Source: Sipunculus nudus
Lineage: Eukaryota > Annelida > Sipuncula > Golfingiida > Sipunculidae
Length of the DNA: 64,000 nucleotides
NCBI GenBank assembly: GCA_026874595.1
Contig: CM049317.1
Location: forward strand, 17,531,382-17,595,381
Direction: 5' to 3'
The translations under genes and the position numbers were made by a program. Below the pieces are notes generated by a model. That model was not told the origin of the DNA and searched no databases. It was given only the letters and a program-made list of their open reading frames with translations. Numbering within the stretch: the first letter of the stretch is position 1; every line of letters begins with the position of its first letter. Below, piece after piece: positions 1-11,670 of the stretch.

Positions 1-45
1 ATGTTGAGTTGTAAGAAGTGATGCACTGGTACATACATTTTATAG

Positions 46-154
46 GCTAGAAGATAAGGCTGTTTTCTCAAGTGAAGGAATGAGGTGCTGTTTCAGATGT
101 GCTGTGAAGCTAAAGGCTGATGCAGAATGCCAAGTCAGCCAGCGTTTTTTGCAG
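46..154 (+). CDS. Candidate internal exon of an unrecognised gene
   Basis: After an acceptor ending TTTTATAG there are 36 open codons, one base in phase, ending exactly at a donor CAG/GTAAGC. The peptide begins LEDKAVFSSEGMRCCFRC and ends SQRFLQ. It is cysteine-rich around CCFRC, which could be half of a zinc site. I do not recognise the family. The exon would belong to a gene that starts left of the window; no further plus-strand exon is visible in the next several kilobases. Splice-site quality and the open frame support it, but 108 bases is short enough for chance. Confidence 0.35.
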
Positions 155-636
155 GTAAGCAGTAAAATATAAACGAATGCTGTTTGAGAAGGATCTTTAT
201 TTGAAGAAAAGCATGAACATACAGTGTGAGAACAAACATATGAACATATTTCTTGCAGTTTATTCCAATTAAATAAACATCATTTATGTACAACAGACTC
301 CACAAGTCTATAATTAAACAAGTTGTTGTGCGTGACGGCGACGCCGACTAGGCAGCTCTGCTACTGTAGAGCATAATTTCATTTACAATATAGAATGCAT
401 GAAAATGTGTCTGTATACATACGAGTAATGGTACTCATTAAAAACCATGAAATACTATAGATAAAGGATTTACATTTATTATTGACAAATATATAAAATC
501 CACTAAAAAGAATAAAATGATTTGCTTGTGAATGTTCTTTATTATGCTAAAAAGATACATGAATGCTATAAAATAAAACATGAAAAGATTTCATGTACAC
601 ATGTGAAAATAAATCCAGCACGGTTTCTCATCCTTT
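155..636. other. AT-rich spacer, nothing recognised
   Basis: Low-complexity AT-rich DNA with no open frame, hairpin end or tandem unit that I can see. If the exon at 46-154 is real, this is intron. Confidence 0.5.
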
Positions 637-1038
637 TTAACGAGCGGTAGTACGTTCACTACGTGCGCGCCGACGCTGTCCTGGCTCCTTGGCTACCGCT
701 GGAAAAGTTCGTACTTTGGGAATTGCGAAGTCCACATGTGTTGCCTTTATACATTTCGTTTCTGCTGGTTTTCCGATTGTTGATCGCATAAACTTGCTGA
801 AGTGCTGTTCCTTTTCCTCATCTGAAAGCTGGCGCCAAACGTTGTCATGCTTATAAAATCTTCTGTACTGCTGACACAGGACATAATCCCCTATTCCATG
901 CAAGCAGCTGCGCAAGTTCAGCATCTGCAGTTTCACTTCAGAGTGTAGGGAATTGATAAGATCTGGCAGCCTCTGGGATTTCCAGTTCACTGATACCTTC
1001 ACAAGGTGGTTGATTGACTCGCTGTTATTGTTTGTCCA
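637..1038 (-). pseudogene. C-terminal fragment of a Mutator-like (MULE) transposase
   Basis: Read on the minus strand, the frame is open from a stop at 1,041-1,039 to its own stop at 637. It begins WTNNNSESINHLVKVSVNWK and ends with a basic tail, EPGQRRRARSERTT. A W-T-N-N-N-x-E-S-x-N-H segment followed by a tryptophan-containing helix and a basic K/RPGQRxRxRxERTT end is, from memory, the C-terminus of MULE-type transposases common in marine invertebrate genomes. The catalytic DDE domain is absent: the stop falls just upstream and a 155-bp satellite follows. There is no proper start codon; the internal valine at 1,002 is a GTG. It is best read as a truncated transposase relic. The family name rests on memory of the motif, not a search. 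Confidence 0.5.
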
Positions 1039-1125
1039 CTATTTACTTTCCGGTGTGCGATGCTTGTTGGTGACATATATATATATAGAACAATATTTTA
1101 TTAGTCTTACTAATATTAATAATAA

Positions 1126-1895
1126 CGTATATATAGAAGATGATGGTAAAGATTTATACTGTAATTATTACAACATTATAATTTTAATATTAGGATTATT
1201 CATTGGTAACGCAAATTTCTGTCCATTTAATATCAAAATAATGCTAGTATTATATTACTTATGTTAATAATGACATGTGTATAAGAAAATGGTTAAAAAT
1301 GATAGTAAAGATTAATACGATAATAATTACAACATTTACGGTATGGTAACATTGGTAATGAAATAATAATTATGTTCACTGATTAGAAATTATTAATAAT
1401 AATAATAATATTAATAATAATAATAATAGTAAGGTTGTCATGTAATTTGCTGTTCTGTCCATTTAATGTTAAAATAATACTAGCATTATTCATTGGTAAC
1501 TATAATTGCTGTCCGTTTAATATCAAAATAATGCTGGTTTTAAAAGTTGCATTGTTAAGGAAATAATATTAATAATAATAATAGTAAGGTTGTCATGTAA
1601 TTTGCTGTTCTGTCCATTTAATGTTAAAATAATACTAGCATTATTCATTGGTAACTATAATTGCTGTCCGTTTAATATCAAAATAATGCTGGTTTTAAAA
1701 GTTGCATTGTTAAGGAAATAATATTAATAATAATAATAGTAAAGTTTTCATAAATCTGTCCATTTAATATTAAAATAATACTAACATTATTAATTTTATT
1801 GGTAACGAAAATTGCTGTTCATTTAATATCAAAATAATGCCAGTATTAAAAATTACATTGTTTAGGGAAAAATATTAAAACTAATGATTTTTACG
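1126..1895. repeat. Satellite of about 155-bp units, roughly five copies
   Basis: Units contain CTGTCCATTTAATRTTAAAA, ATTCATTGGTAAC and an (AAT)n stretch. Two central units starting near 1,431 and 1,586 are nearly identical at a spacing of 155 bases; a third starts near 1,741, and older, diverged units lie to the left from about 1,126 and to the right to about 1,895. The sequence is purely AT-rich with no coding capacity. Confidence 0.8.
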
Positions 1896-3034
1896 ATCCT
1901 GTGAACCATGTCAATCGGCAGTTCACACCTACGGCCATGGGTGATTACTCAACCCCGAACCACTGTTGCGATAAATGGTCTTTGATCTAGTAGCTCAAAG
2001 GGGTAATTAAGAAAATACTCCCACATGCCTAATCCACTGAAGCGCTAATTAACATTGTGTCATCATGATAGTCACTTATAAGCAGTGTGGACACGTTTGA
2101 ATAAACATTAGTTGCTCATGACATCTTGAATACAGACAAATTGTGAGATTGTTGCGAGTTCACTTGACATTGTGAGCACTGTCAAACTTATGTCTTTCTG
2201 TATGTCAACTGATGTGCAAAAAATGTTTACTGAGCAGAGTGGTTATTCGTTATCAACAACTCTTAATTAAGAGATTAAAGAAAATGTACGTATGTCTTTG
2301 TTCAGTATTCTATTTAATTTATGATTATGAAAATATTTCATTGACACATGAATATTAATAATAATAATCACAATTACAAAAAGGCACACTCTGACGAAAG
2401 TGTAAAAAAGTTACCAATACCAAATACACAGAAATAAAATCTAAAATATTCATTGATAAATGATCAGAAGCCCAAAATCATAATTTGATCTCCCAAAACA
2501 CCGTTCAGAATCGTTTATGACAGCTCCGCCAGGGGGCAGTAGCATAAATATGAATATGGCCGCATTGAACTGAACATGCCGACCGTATCACTAAACACTC
2601 CCGTGTAACTTTATTTTAAAGAATTAACCCCCCAAATTGTACGGGTATACCACTTAAGTGACAATTAATACTCTGGAATTAATATTTTCCCTCTCCTTTG
2701 AGAGATAATAGGTGTTTCGCGGTGTTTCGTCATAGTATACCAAAAAAAACGGTGTTTTGGGTGTTTCGACGGACCCGGTGACAACTTGTAAATATTAAGA
2801 GTACATCACTTACCAGCAAGCCGTTACAATGTATCCCACGGGATAGTTATGAGATTGACTCTGTTTCCTCTTCTACGTGGTATTAAAACGGAGCCACTAT
2901 AGAACCCGGGCTTCGCTTCTTTTGAGGAACATATAAATAAAATTGTCTCCTCTCATTCCCTATTTTAACTCCTACTTTTCCCTATAGATGTCCCTACACT
3001 TAACTCTTCTAACATAAAGAACTATACTAAGCAT
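1896..3034. other. Spacer with no recognised gene
   Basis: Mixed-composition DNA. A short stretch near 2,710-2,775 repeats GGTGTTTCG-like words. Nothing else supports a gene, RNA or element border. Confidence 0.4.
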
Positions 3035-3109
3035 CATAAGTCGCCTGAATCGGGAATCGAACCTACGATCTCTAGACTAGGAGCCCTACACGCTTCTAAG
3101 TGAGCCGTG
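3035..3109 (-). repeat. tRNA-derived SINE head
   Basis: The minus strand reads GGCTCACTTAGAAGCGTG, then CTCCTAGTCTAGAGATCGT, then a box-B-like AGGTTCGATTCCCG. This is the layout of a tRNA-like head with A and B boxes for RNA polymerase III. The A box is imperfect and no closed cloverleaf with acceptor stem is evident, so a SINE head is likelier than a working tRNA gene. The body should run toward lower coordinates, but I cannot place its 3' end. Confidence 0.55.
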
Positions 3110-3233
3110 AAGACGAGATACCAGCAGGAGCAAGCTTTGTTCATATATATCTGCGATTGAAGAGGCATCTATCGCGAAAATGGGAAACCATGGGCCATGC
3201 ATTTACTATTTTAACAGGAAAATTAAGCTTTAG

Positions 3234-3284
3234 GTGGGGGCTCCGCCCCCACACCCCCGTTCAGACGGGGAACCCAGGTTCCCC
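3234..3284. other. GC cluster of three consecutive hairpins
   Basis: Three near-perfect inverted repeats sit back to back in AT-rich DNA. At 3,234-3,252 GTGGGGGC and GCCCCCAC enclose three bases. At 3,255-3,270 CCCCGT and ACGGGG enclose TCAG. At 3,267-3,284 GGGGAACC and GGTTCCCC enclose CA. The second and third share GGGG, so they are mutually exclusive foldings. The composition is sharply unlike the flanks. Confidence 0.8.
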
Positions 3285-4259
3285 GGACCCCTCCTCCTCT
3301 AATATAATAAACTCCAGCTATGAGCAAAATTAAATACAGGAATTCTGAGGAAAATGATATGTATCGGCCTTTTCCAGGAAACAATTTATTATGCGACACC
3401 CGTTGTACCGGTGGCAGGCTGAAGCCCGGTTTCTATAGTTCTGCCTATTAAAACATATTACTATAACATTAAGCTATTGTTCGCCCCTGACGAATCCTGA
3501 TAACAAACTGTCACTTGAGCGTCAACATATTGTTTACATGTATTAGTATTAAGTACTCAGCCCTCATATTACACGACCATATCACCCTGAACTAGTGCTT
3601 ACCCTGCTGATAATAAATGCAATACTGTCAATCCTCCAACAATGAGGTACCCGTTTAATTATTACTTCAGTAATAATTACTGCAAACATATAAAATAATA
3701 AAATATAAAAATAATACTTATCATGGCAGGAAACATGACTTTACTGACACGTACATTCACAAAAGGTTCATGAAAAAATATATAACATATGAAAATCAAA
3801 TATACTTTTTTAATTGAGTTGAACTCATATATCAGTAATGCATAACTTTTATGTTGCCCTAAATATTAAACAGCGTTTAAACTTTATGATTACATTTTAT
3901 TGACATTAAAGGATGGTAATAAACAATGTCATTTCATATTTGATGAAACAGTGTTAATTGATATGATTAATCATATAACTTGAGTACTTTTATTGGATAT
4001 TATGTGAATATTCTACATATTTTAATATCAACCCAGGCCAGCTCAGCAAAATCTACGTGGCAAGGAATGCTGTGTCAGCACATTCTAATTCCCTGATGTA
4101 AGCTCTTTCGAGATTTTCTCCTAATGGGGTGATACGTACCCTTTCCCAAATATAGGCAAATATATATACGCTCATGCTGTTTTATGATTCTTATTGGCCA
4201 ATAACTGTTTAATATATGCATTTTTCTGTAGCCTCATGCTGAGAGACAAACATAAAAAA
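3285..4259. other. AT-rich spacer
   Basis: No open frame of note, no hairpin ends and no tandem unit. The right end grades into the family D repeat. Confidence 0.4.
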
Positions 4260-5361
4260 ATGATGACCATAGGTCGAGCGCTTGCAGGAAAAAAATGAAT
4301 TTTGCGAATATGACAATAACTGATGAACAGACGGACATACTGATACTCTGACACATCAGAGATGACAGTTGACCAATCCAATTTATGGAGAAAGCAGAGA
4401 GGAGCAAAACAAGATATAGTTTATGTAGGTAAGGTTTATGATTTATAGGAATGGTTTATAAGAATGATATGTTGTAGTGTTTCCAGTGCAGTGCCCCCTA
4501 GAAGCTATTTTCCGAGAATGAAAAATCCTTTTTCTAGATATTAGTATGAGACATAAGATTTACCAGTTTCAAAGGATCCCTACAAAACTGTGGCCTGTAG
4601 TGTGCTAATTGTAAGACGCAAGAACCAGCATGTAGGCGAAATTAAGAACAACTGACAAAGAGACAGACATACTGACAAAGTGACACATCTACATTAACAA
4701 ATGACTAGATAAGCTTATGAAAAAAAGTGAAGAGAAACAATATGAAGAATATTTTATGTATATAAGGTTTGACATTTTGGAGATATGTCCAAAAATGTTA
4801 TGTTGTAATGTTTCGAGTACAGCACCCCCTAGCAGCTATTTTCCGTAAATAAAAAATCTCTTTCGAGATACAAGTATTTGATATAAGATGTACCAGTTTC
4901 AAAAGGATTGATGCAAACACGTGGCCTGTAGATCGCTATATGTAAGATGCAAGTACCAGCAAGCCGATGAAATTGAGGACAACTGACAAACTGACATTCT
5001 TACTGACAACATGATACAAGATGGAGACCAGTCGACTAAATCAAAATATGGAGAAGACACAGAGAAAGAAATTGAGCCTTAGAGTGTAAAGATATAATAC
5101 TAATATTGACACACGTATGACAAATATAAAATGTTGATGTTTTTGATGACCTTGAACTTAACCTTTGTTCTATATTCACTGAAAACCATAGGCTCCGAGG
5201 ACTTTTAATTATCAATCAACTTTGTAAGTTTGAAAGCGATTCCTGCAAAATTGTGGCCTGTAGAGTGTTGACAAACAGACAGACAGACGAACAGACAAAC
5301 AGACAGACAGTCATACGTGACTGACCAACATGCTTGCCGAAATCAAAGATTCCGGCAAGCA
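4260..5361 (+). repeat. Family D: tandem 331-bp cores ending in a 31-base hairpin
   Basis: About three diverged units share CAGYRCCCCCTAGMAGC (near 4,488 and 4,819, 331 bases apart) and an ACTGACAAAGAGACAGACA-type stretch. After the last unit an ACAGACAGACGAACAGAC tract leads into a hairpin at 5,331-5,361 with arms TGCTTGCCGAAATC and GATTCCGGCAAGCA around AAA, one mismatch in 14. This resembles the end of a non-autonomous element whose tandem cores precede a terminal stem-loop, as in Helitron-like elements; the family assignment is inference. The left border is uncertain. Confidence 0.65.
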
Positions 5362-6068
5362 ATTAATAAACGCAGACAATCATATAAACCCCGGTTTAGT
5401 TTAGATTGATTTAAATGAGATAATCCCTGTTTAATCATCGTATCAGATATAAAGATAAATAATTACCCAAGGACGAAAATAAACACATGGCTCTCTGGCT
5501 CTAAGCCACTTCCCCTCTTTTTCAACCGAAACAAAAGTAAGCCAAATAGCATCTATTATGACAAACATGACTCAAAACAATAGTTCACCTTTTATTCAAT
5601 ATGATAAACATGGTATTATGTTGGTTCCTGGATAGTTCACCTTGTATAATATAAATGGTTATCTGATGGCGTATTTGTCCCCTAATTGTTCACCATTTAT
5701 GTGATATAGTCTCCTGGGAGTATGGTGGTCCCCTGATAGTTATATATGATATATGGTCCCCCAATAGTTCTTCTGGTCTCCCGATGGTAAACGTGTTGTA
5801 TATTATTAGTTTAGATAATTTTACCAAGAACACAAACTTAGGGTTACATCCTGGATTCGATTAATTGTCCATATGAAAACTAAAATAAACTCTGGGACGT
5901 AATATGAATAACGACTATATGGGGACCGGGATCGGTCTCCTGAAGGTTGCAATTTTATGTAAAAAAGCACGATGACTATCGGGGGACCAAAAAAATATAC
6001 AACACTTACGTAAATAAGAAATTGAGAAAAATTAAAACAAGAATAATACTTTTATGTATAATTAATTG
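5362..6068. other. Spacer with degenerate short repeats
   Basis: Between about 5,570 and 5,800 words such as ATAGTTCACC and TGGTCCCC recur at 60-70 base spacing, suggesting a decayed tandem array. No gene is seen. Confidence 0.35.
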
Positions 6069-7619
6069 CTTTAACCCCATTTAAAAAGAAACCTGAAGTG
6101 ATAACAAAAACATAAAGAAATAATTCTTTAACATATGTTCAATACTTTTATATTAACAGTAATACAATTGATCTTTATCAACCTCCAAATCAACCAAAGT
6201 TATTCACATTTATCAACATATCGATATGACATACATCTAAGAATGATGAATAATCAACACTTTACTAAAAAAGAAAGTAAAAAAAATATTTTTTAATCCA
6301 TGGATGGTATGAACTTCTTTCATGCTACAGTAAATGAAACTTGAATTCTTGCGATAATTTGTGATAGGGTGCACCAAAGCAAGACAAAACATCTTGAATT
6401 GGCCATTCCAACATTTGTTGTTCATTATAAAATAGTATCATAACAAATGTCATGCGAATGTCATGTCAGTTTAATGTTAAAAAATGTTGTGCTTTGTGAT
6501 CCAGCTTAAAACTACAGTATCATTTGTTTGTTTTCAATAACAACTGAAAAATTGGTATTTTTGTGGAGATAAAACTCTAATCTCCAGAAGACCATAAATA
6601 TTCATGACTGAATTTTCAACCTCAATATTTTTTTGCAAAAATAAGGATCCTTTGGAAAAGCAAACTGATGTGGAGAACTTTTCTTTTATAATGAAAATAT
6701 AGATTTTTTTCATAAATAATTAGATAAATAATAAGATTTATTAAAAAAGATGACAGTAGTTGTGCCTGCTGTCCATGAGATTAACGTCTTGTATTGAAAC
6801 ATGAACAAACATTCAGCCTGCACAATCCATAAAATTCATGCCTTTACATATAATTTTCTTATATTAACGCAACTAACATTTAAGTGATATGGTGAGTAAA
6901 TTATACCCTGCCGATCTTCATCTCAACGTACATCCTACACTATGAGTGCATCTAACAAATGTGCTTCCCCTTCATTCCCTACAGAACACGCTTAAAAGTC
7001 TCATTAGAAAAAAAAATTGAAATTTTTTTATAGAAGGCTTTATGAAATTGCTTACAAAATTGTTGTTATTGGTACAGTTCTGTTATTGTACAGTCTCTAA
7101 TTTAGAAACATCTCCTTCCTGGAATCATTTGTATGTTCAGTATTTTCAGCACCAGTTTTTGGATGCTGCTAACAAGATCTAAATATTTGCCTGTTTGTTA
7201 AGGTTGTTGCAAGTACTAAGCTGAAAGAGGATAACAAAGGAGTTTTCATATCATCAATAATAAGGGAAGTTGATACAGGGCTAGCATCTTGCCTGTACTT
7301 TCTTCTTATTCTATTTTTAATACGGTAGCCATAAACTTCATATAATAAAACAAATCTTGTATTTATTGTTGTTATAAGATTAAACCAGAATACTTGATTT
7401 TGTGTTCCACATTACTGTTTAATACATGTAAAGCCTTCCTTATAAACTCCTACAGCTTGACCCTAAATCTCTTATATTTGTTTCTGACATCATATGTCAC
7501 TGAGGGCCATGAAATTACAAGTTGTACTCTTTATTGTTGATAATACCCCGGCGTGCAGGAAGAGACCTAGTATATTATATCCCCATTGATTATTTTTTTT
7601 CTAATGAGACTTTTAAGCG

Positions 7620-9225
7620 CAGGGTTGGCAATTTTTAGGCAGGAAGGTTTTAACCATAGGTTTTAACCTGGTTAAAACTGCCCCGCCTAAAACAGGTTTT
7701 GGGCAGGTTTTAGGCACGAAAAGTGCCTTAAACCTATATTTGTTTGAATTTTTGACTTAAAGATCTATAAAACTACCAAACTGGCTGGGGTGATGCAGTC
7801 ACAAGGCTTTGCTGGTTTTCTGGAAGGTATCAGGTATTACAAGTAATGCATGATTTCCTGTTCACTGGCATCATGCAGTCTTCAAAGAGCCTGTATAGGT
7901 TTCTTGAGCATGAGACCATGTTTGTGTGGTACATGGTTTCATTGGCCAATGTTAAGTTATTGTCAGGACCCTTTGGGTTTCCTAATGAGTGCCCTGCTAC
8001 CTGAAATGATGTAATAGAGCCTCAAGTATACCTCATGTAACTATGTGTATCGGGGGGGGGGGGGGGGGGTGGGTGGGTGGGGGGGGGGGGGGTAGGCATG
8101 CTTGATTAGACCGGTTGATTACTATTTATCAGGGAAATGGGGTGATAAGACCCAATGGTCATAAGTCCTACTATTGTGTAACAATAGATGTTCATGTGAA
8201 CTTTCATACATAACTAGGATGATGAAACACAGCCCTTGCCCTGAAAATTGTTCATGAGTCAAACTTTTTACTGAGTGATGCAGTCAGGGCCCCTGACCAT
8301 GACATGTTGGTTTCTCAGGCCTTTAGAATGAACATGGCCCAAAAGTGATTATGAATATTCTGTGGTTTGCAAAATATTCACTGCAATATATTCTAGATTT
8401 TTTCAGTTTTATACTAATTATAGTGTTTCATGAGGGTTCACTTTCAAAATCTAATCATACAGTTAACAGAGCATTTCCATCATTATATAGACAATAAGTA
8501 TGTGCACAAAATCTAAAAATTTGACAATGGATGACCTAGCTAAGGACATAAACAACTAGTGGAAATCTTGTTCATTATCAGATAATGCAAAAGATATCAT
8601 ATTTTAGTTTATGGCTAGCATAAAAGATCTTTTTTATTTATAAAATCAATCTTTTTGCTTTTTGCCATTTGAAGCTACATGTATTTAAAACATACACAAT
8701 ATGTTAGTGAGACTACAGTATAAAGGACTATTCATCAGTGTAAATGGAACAACTTTTTGAATTGGGGAAAAACATCTTTCACTTATATCACAAAATTTAA
8801 TCCATTGTGATCAAAAAGCCAATCAAAGAATCTGGTTATAAGCTTATTGTATTAGCATTCATTTATAAATTGGCAGTAAGGGAGGTAGGAGACCTCAGAA
8901 TATGATTTTGGGATACAAGCTAAAACTGTCATTTGGAAAACCTGAAACAGTGTTGTATTCATTTGTTGCTTTTGTTTGTATCATGGTTTATTTGTTTAGT
9001 TTGAATAAAGTGTTCCTCACTTTTAATTTGTTGAGCATATTTCTGTAATGCATTTAGCTGTGTAACAATCAAACATAGTTAAACTGCAAGACATAGGTAA
9101 GGGTAAGGTTTTAGGCAGTTTAAGGCAGTTTTAGGCAGGTTATAACCTATTTTAGGCAGTTAAAGGCAGGTTTTAGGCTCTGCCCTGCCGAAAACAGGTT
9201 TTGGGCAGCCTAAAACCCAACCCTG
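7620..9225. mobile_element. Non-autonomous hAT-like element
   Basis: The left end reads CAGGGTTGGCAATTTTTAGG and the right end, reversed, CAGGGTTGGGTTTTAGGCTG. CAGGG-type termini and subterminal repeats of TTTTAGGCAG at both ends (7,635-7,710 and 9,105-9,215) fit the hAT superfamily. The flanks TTTTAAGCG and AATTAAGTG may be an aged target duplication. It is inserted in the right arm of an older inverted-repeat element. No transposase frame remains. Confidence 0.6.
8052..8092. repeat. Poly-G microsatellite with T interruptions
   Basis: About 40 bases of G with GGGT steps; likely difficult to sequence accurately and possibly G-quadruplex forming. Confidence 0.95.
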
Positions 9226-9314
9226 TAAATTAAGTGTGTTCTGTAGGGAATAAAGGGGAAGCATATTTGTTAGATGCACTCACAGTGTAGGTTTCTTTTT
9301 AAATGGGGTTAAAG

Positions 9315-9720
9315 AATTTCCGGGTTTATTTTAAATCTAAAAGTATAAAATATATACAAGAATATTGGATTATTTTGAATAATATATTGCAGCAGTTGAT
9401 AATAAAAAATGTAAACATTTTGTGATCTTATCTGTTAGATTCTTATACGTCTTCCAAGGATTGACACAAAACGTTATGTTATTTTTGGGAGTTTAAGATT
9501 GTAAATATTTATATTTCCTGAATCATGTGAATCAGTATATTAAAATGACCAGGTCAGAGCGAAGCATTAACTTCTGATGCTTGTATAACATGTTAGTCTA
9601 TAATTAGTTTAATCTTAAAACTTTATATTTTTCGCAAGGGTAAGTTTGGAATTCTGAAGTTTTGTTGGCCAAGTTAATGTCATAAGAGATAGGTGGAATA
9701 GGAAATCATTCACTTTGCAT
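9315..9720. other. AT-rich spacer between elements
   Basis: No recognised feature between the right border of the nested element and the end hairpin of the next family B copy. Confidence 0.4.
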
Positions 9721-10986
9721 TTATTGTATCCGCTAAAACAGAGTTTTGCAGATACTATGTTTTTGCTCAAGTTCCTCTGTCGTTCGTTTCTGAAGAACTC
9801 CTCTGAGACCCTTTGACCGATCTTTCCAAACCTGGCATAGTTGTTCCCTAACCTATGTAGTTGTGCATAACAAAGACAGGTGGCGCCACCTGCAGTTCTT
9901 TCTGTGCAGTATGAATCTGGTTTTACTTTAGATAACAGCCCATGTCTCATGAATGGTTCAATGTATTGAGCTGAAATTTTGCATGTCCATAGACCTTGGA
10001 ACTCTCCTCCTCTTTTGTGGAGATTAATGGAGCTAACTGCAATACTTTTTGCGTAGCGTACATCTTTGCATTTGCCATCTGCTCGTCTGAGTGGTTGTTC
10101 AGTGTATTGAGTTGAAATTGTGCATGTCCATAGATCCTCAACACCTCCAACTTGTAAACACGAATGGTTGCGCCATCTGCAATCGTTTTCGCGTGGCGTC
10201 CATCCGTACATTTGCTTTGGGTGAAAAATGCTCATATCTCAGGAGTGGTTCAAAGTATTGGTCTGAAAGTTGGCATGCCCATCCATCTATGAAAGGATTC
10301 TCGTAAACTAGACAAGTTTAACCACCTACCGTCCCGTTTTCGTAGAATAAATCTGTGCTTTTTTTCTCAGGAGCGATATGCCATATTGGCCTGAAATTTT
10401 GCATATCCATAGATCTCGGACTCTTCAAACTTGTCCTTTAGATTGGTTGTGCCATCTGCAATCGTTTTTGCGTGGCGTCCATGCGTACATTTGCTTTGGG
10501 TGGAAATTGCTCATATCTCAGGAGTGGTTCAAGGTATTGGTCTGAAATTTGGCATGTCCATCCTTCTTGGAAAGTTTTCTTGTAAACCAGACAGGTGGCG
10601 CCACCTACCTTTCTGTTTTCGTTGAATAAATTAATGCCCTTTTCTCAGAGATTTAGTGGACTTCATTCAGGAGTGGTGTCACATATGGACTGAAATTGTA
10701 CGTGTGGGATGATTTGTGTCATATTTAAAGAGTAATGGTGCTACTCAGTTGTTTTCATGTGGCTTCCTGCTGTATACTGTTTTATTTTTATACTTATAGT
10801 TTTCTTTTAATCAAACTTCTGCTAATTTCCACCCATAAGTTCTTGCAATTTCTTAGAGGTTATTCTTATTTAGCCCTGTCTACTCGCTCTATTTCCCCTT
10901 ACCACTCAATCCATCCCTCACTTCACTCGTACCACTCTGATTTCGGCGGACACACGATGTCACTTGTTGACTACCCCTATTCTAGT
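9721..10986 (-). mobile_element. Family B copy 1 (reverse)
   Basis: The low-coordinate end carries the family's 30-base near-palindrome (9,726-9,755, GTATCCGC...GATAC, with AAAACAGAGTTTT at the centre). The high end reads TATTCTAGT, the complement of the family start ACTAGAATA. Between them are tandem cores of about 130 bases with GGTGGCGCCACC (near 9,882 and 10,595), the phrase ATATCTCAGGAGTGGTTCAA and repeated GCGTCCATNCGTNCATTTG. The last 110 bases (CCACTCAATCCATCCCTCAC) match other B copies. There is no coding capacity; it is consistent with a non-autonomous, tandem-core element of Helitron or pearl type (inference). Confidence 0.75.
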
Positions 10987-11475
10987 TTGAATCCCTTTAA
11001 TTGTATAAGGGATATGCCTGGTTCAAAGAATAATACATCTGACAAAGTTTTAGAAATGCTTTGTGTATTTGTAAAATAAATCCTTTCACATTGACTGGAA
11101 CTTTGATACACATTTAAACTCGTCTCGTTGAGCCGAGTTTAAATGTGTTCTAACGTTGAGAATACTCATTCATTAAAAAAGAAAGAAAGACCGAATGACC
11201 AACATGGTCAGCAATATCATATGAGAGTATAGATACATGTCAGTGTTTGTCATTCCAAGTAAACGCAGCGCACTAACACCACACTATCATCGACTTATCT
11301 GACCTATTTTTGTGTTGCAGATGGCGTACCATTATCCGTGTAATAATTATGCAACATGTTCAAGCAACTGTATTATATTGTTTAATTTTGTGCAATAAAA
11401 ATTCTTGAGATCATCTTTGGTTGAATTGTTCTATTTTAACACTGTTGAACTAGATAACAGATAAAAACGTAACAG
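10987..11475. repeat. Segment duplicated near 58,985-60,050
   Basis: Words in the same order occur in both places: AATAAATCCTTTCACATTGA against AATACATCCTTTCACCTTAG, GTGTGTTCTAAGGTTAAGAA-like text, then TATCTGACCTMTTTTT...TTGCAGATGGCGT and GTGTAATAATTATGCAACAT, then a shared AACAGATAAAARC. The distant copy holds about 750 extra bases in the middle. TTGCAG before ATGGCG looks like an acceptor, but the frame after it closes within a few codons in both copies. Confidence 0.6.
11108..11148. other. Perfect 15-bp hairpin
   Basis: Arms ACACATTTAAACTCG and CGAGTTTAAATGTGT enclose an 11-base loop. The equivalent place in the 59 kb duplicate lacks the pairing, so it was gained here or lost there. Confidence 0.85.
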
Positions 11476-11548
11476 CTTTGAGGAATTCAGTGGCATCCCT
11501 AAGGGGGTGGGGGCAGGGGCGGTACGCCCCGGGCGCCACATTTTTTTT

Positions 11549-11562
11549 GGGGGGGGGGGGGG
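11549..11562. repeat. Poly-G run
   Basis: Fourteen consecutive G, next to the GC-rich phrase GTACGCCCCGGGCGCC. Nothing else is recognised between 11,476 and 11,670. Confidence 0.95.
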
Positions 11563-11670
11563 CGGCATTTCGGGGAATTAGTGTAAATAAGTGGCATGAG
11601 GAGTTTCTCCAAAAGTATAAATTTGGCCTTTCTTCAAGGTTGGTGAGAAAATCTAAATGTATTGCATTTT

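Larger units (their letters stand above)
6069..9314. mobile_element. Nested element: inverted-repeat transposon split by insertions
   Basis: The outer ends are complementary: 6,069-6,094 (CTTTAACCCCATTTAAAAAG and on) against 9,289-9,314. Further in, 6,934-7,008 pairs with 7,600-7,619 plus 9,230-9,291 (for example CGCTTAAAAGTCTCATTAGA against its complement at 7,600). The left arm is interrupted by about 840 bases (6,095-6,933) and the right arm by a hAT-like element (7,620-9,225). Rejoined in the mind, each arm is roughly 100 bases, typical of a terminal-inverted-repeat DNA element without its own transposase. I see no coding frame inside. Confidence 0.65.

Noticed and set aside
3035-3109. 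A functional tRNA gene
   Set aside because: A and B boxes are present, but I cannot close a cloverleaf with an acceptor stem and anticodon; a SINE head fits better.
9615-10235. A 206-codon minus-strand frame with repeated peptide words
   Set aside because: The repeated words come from family B cores and the frame crosses the element border; no homology to known proteins that I recognise.
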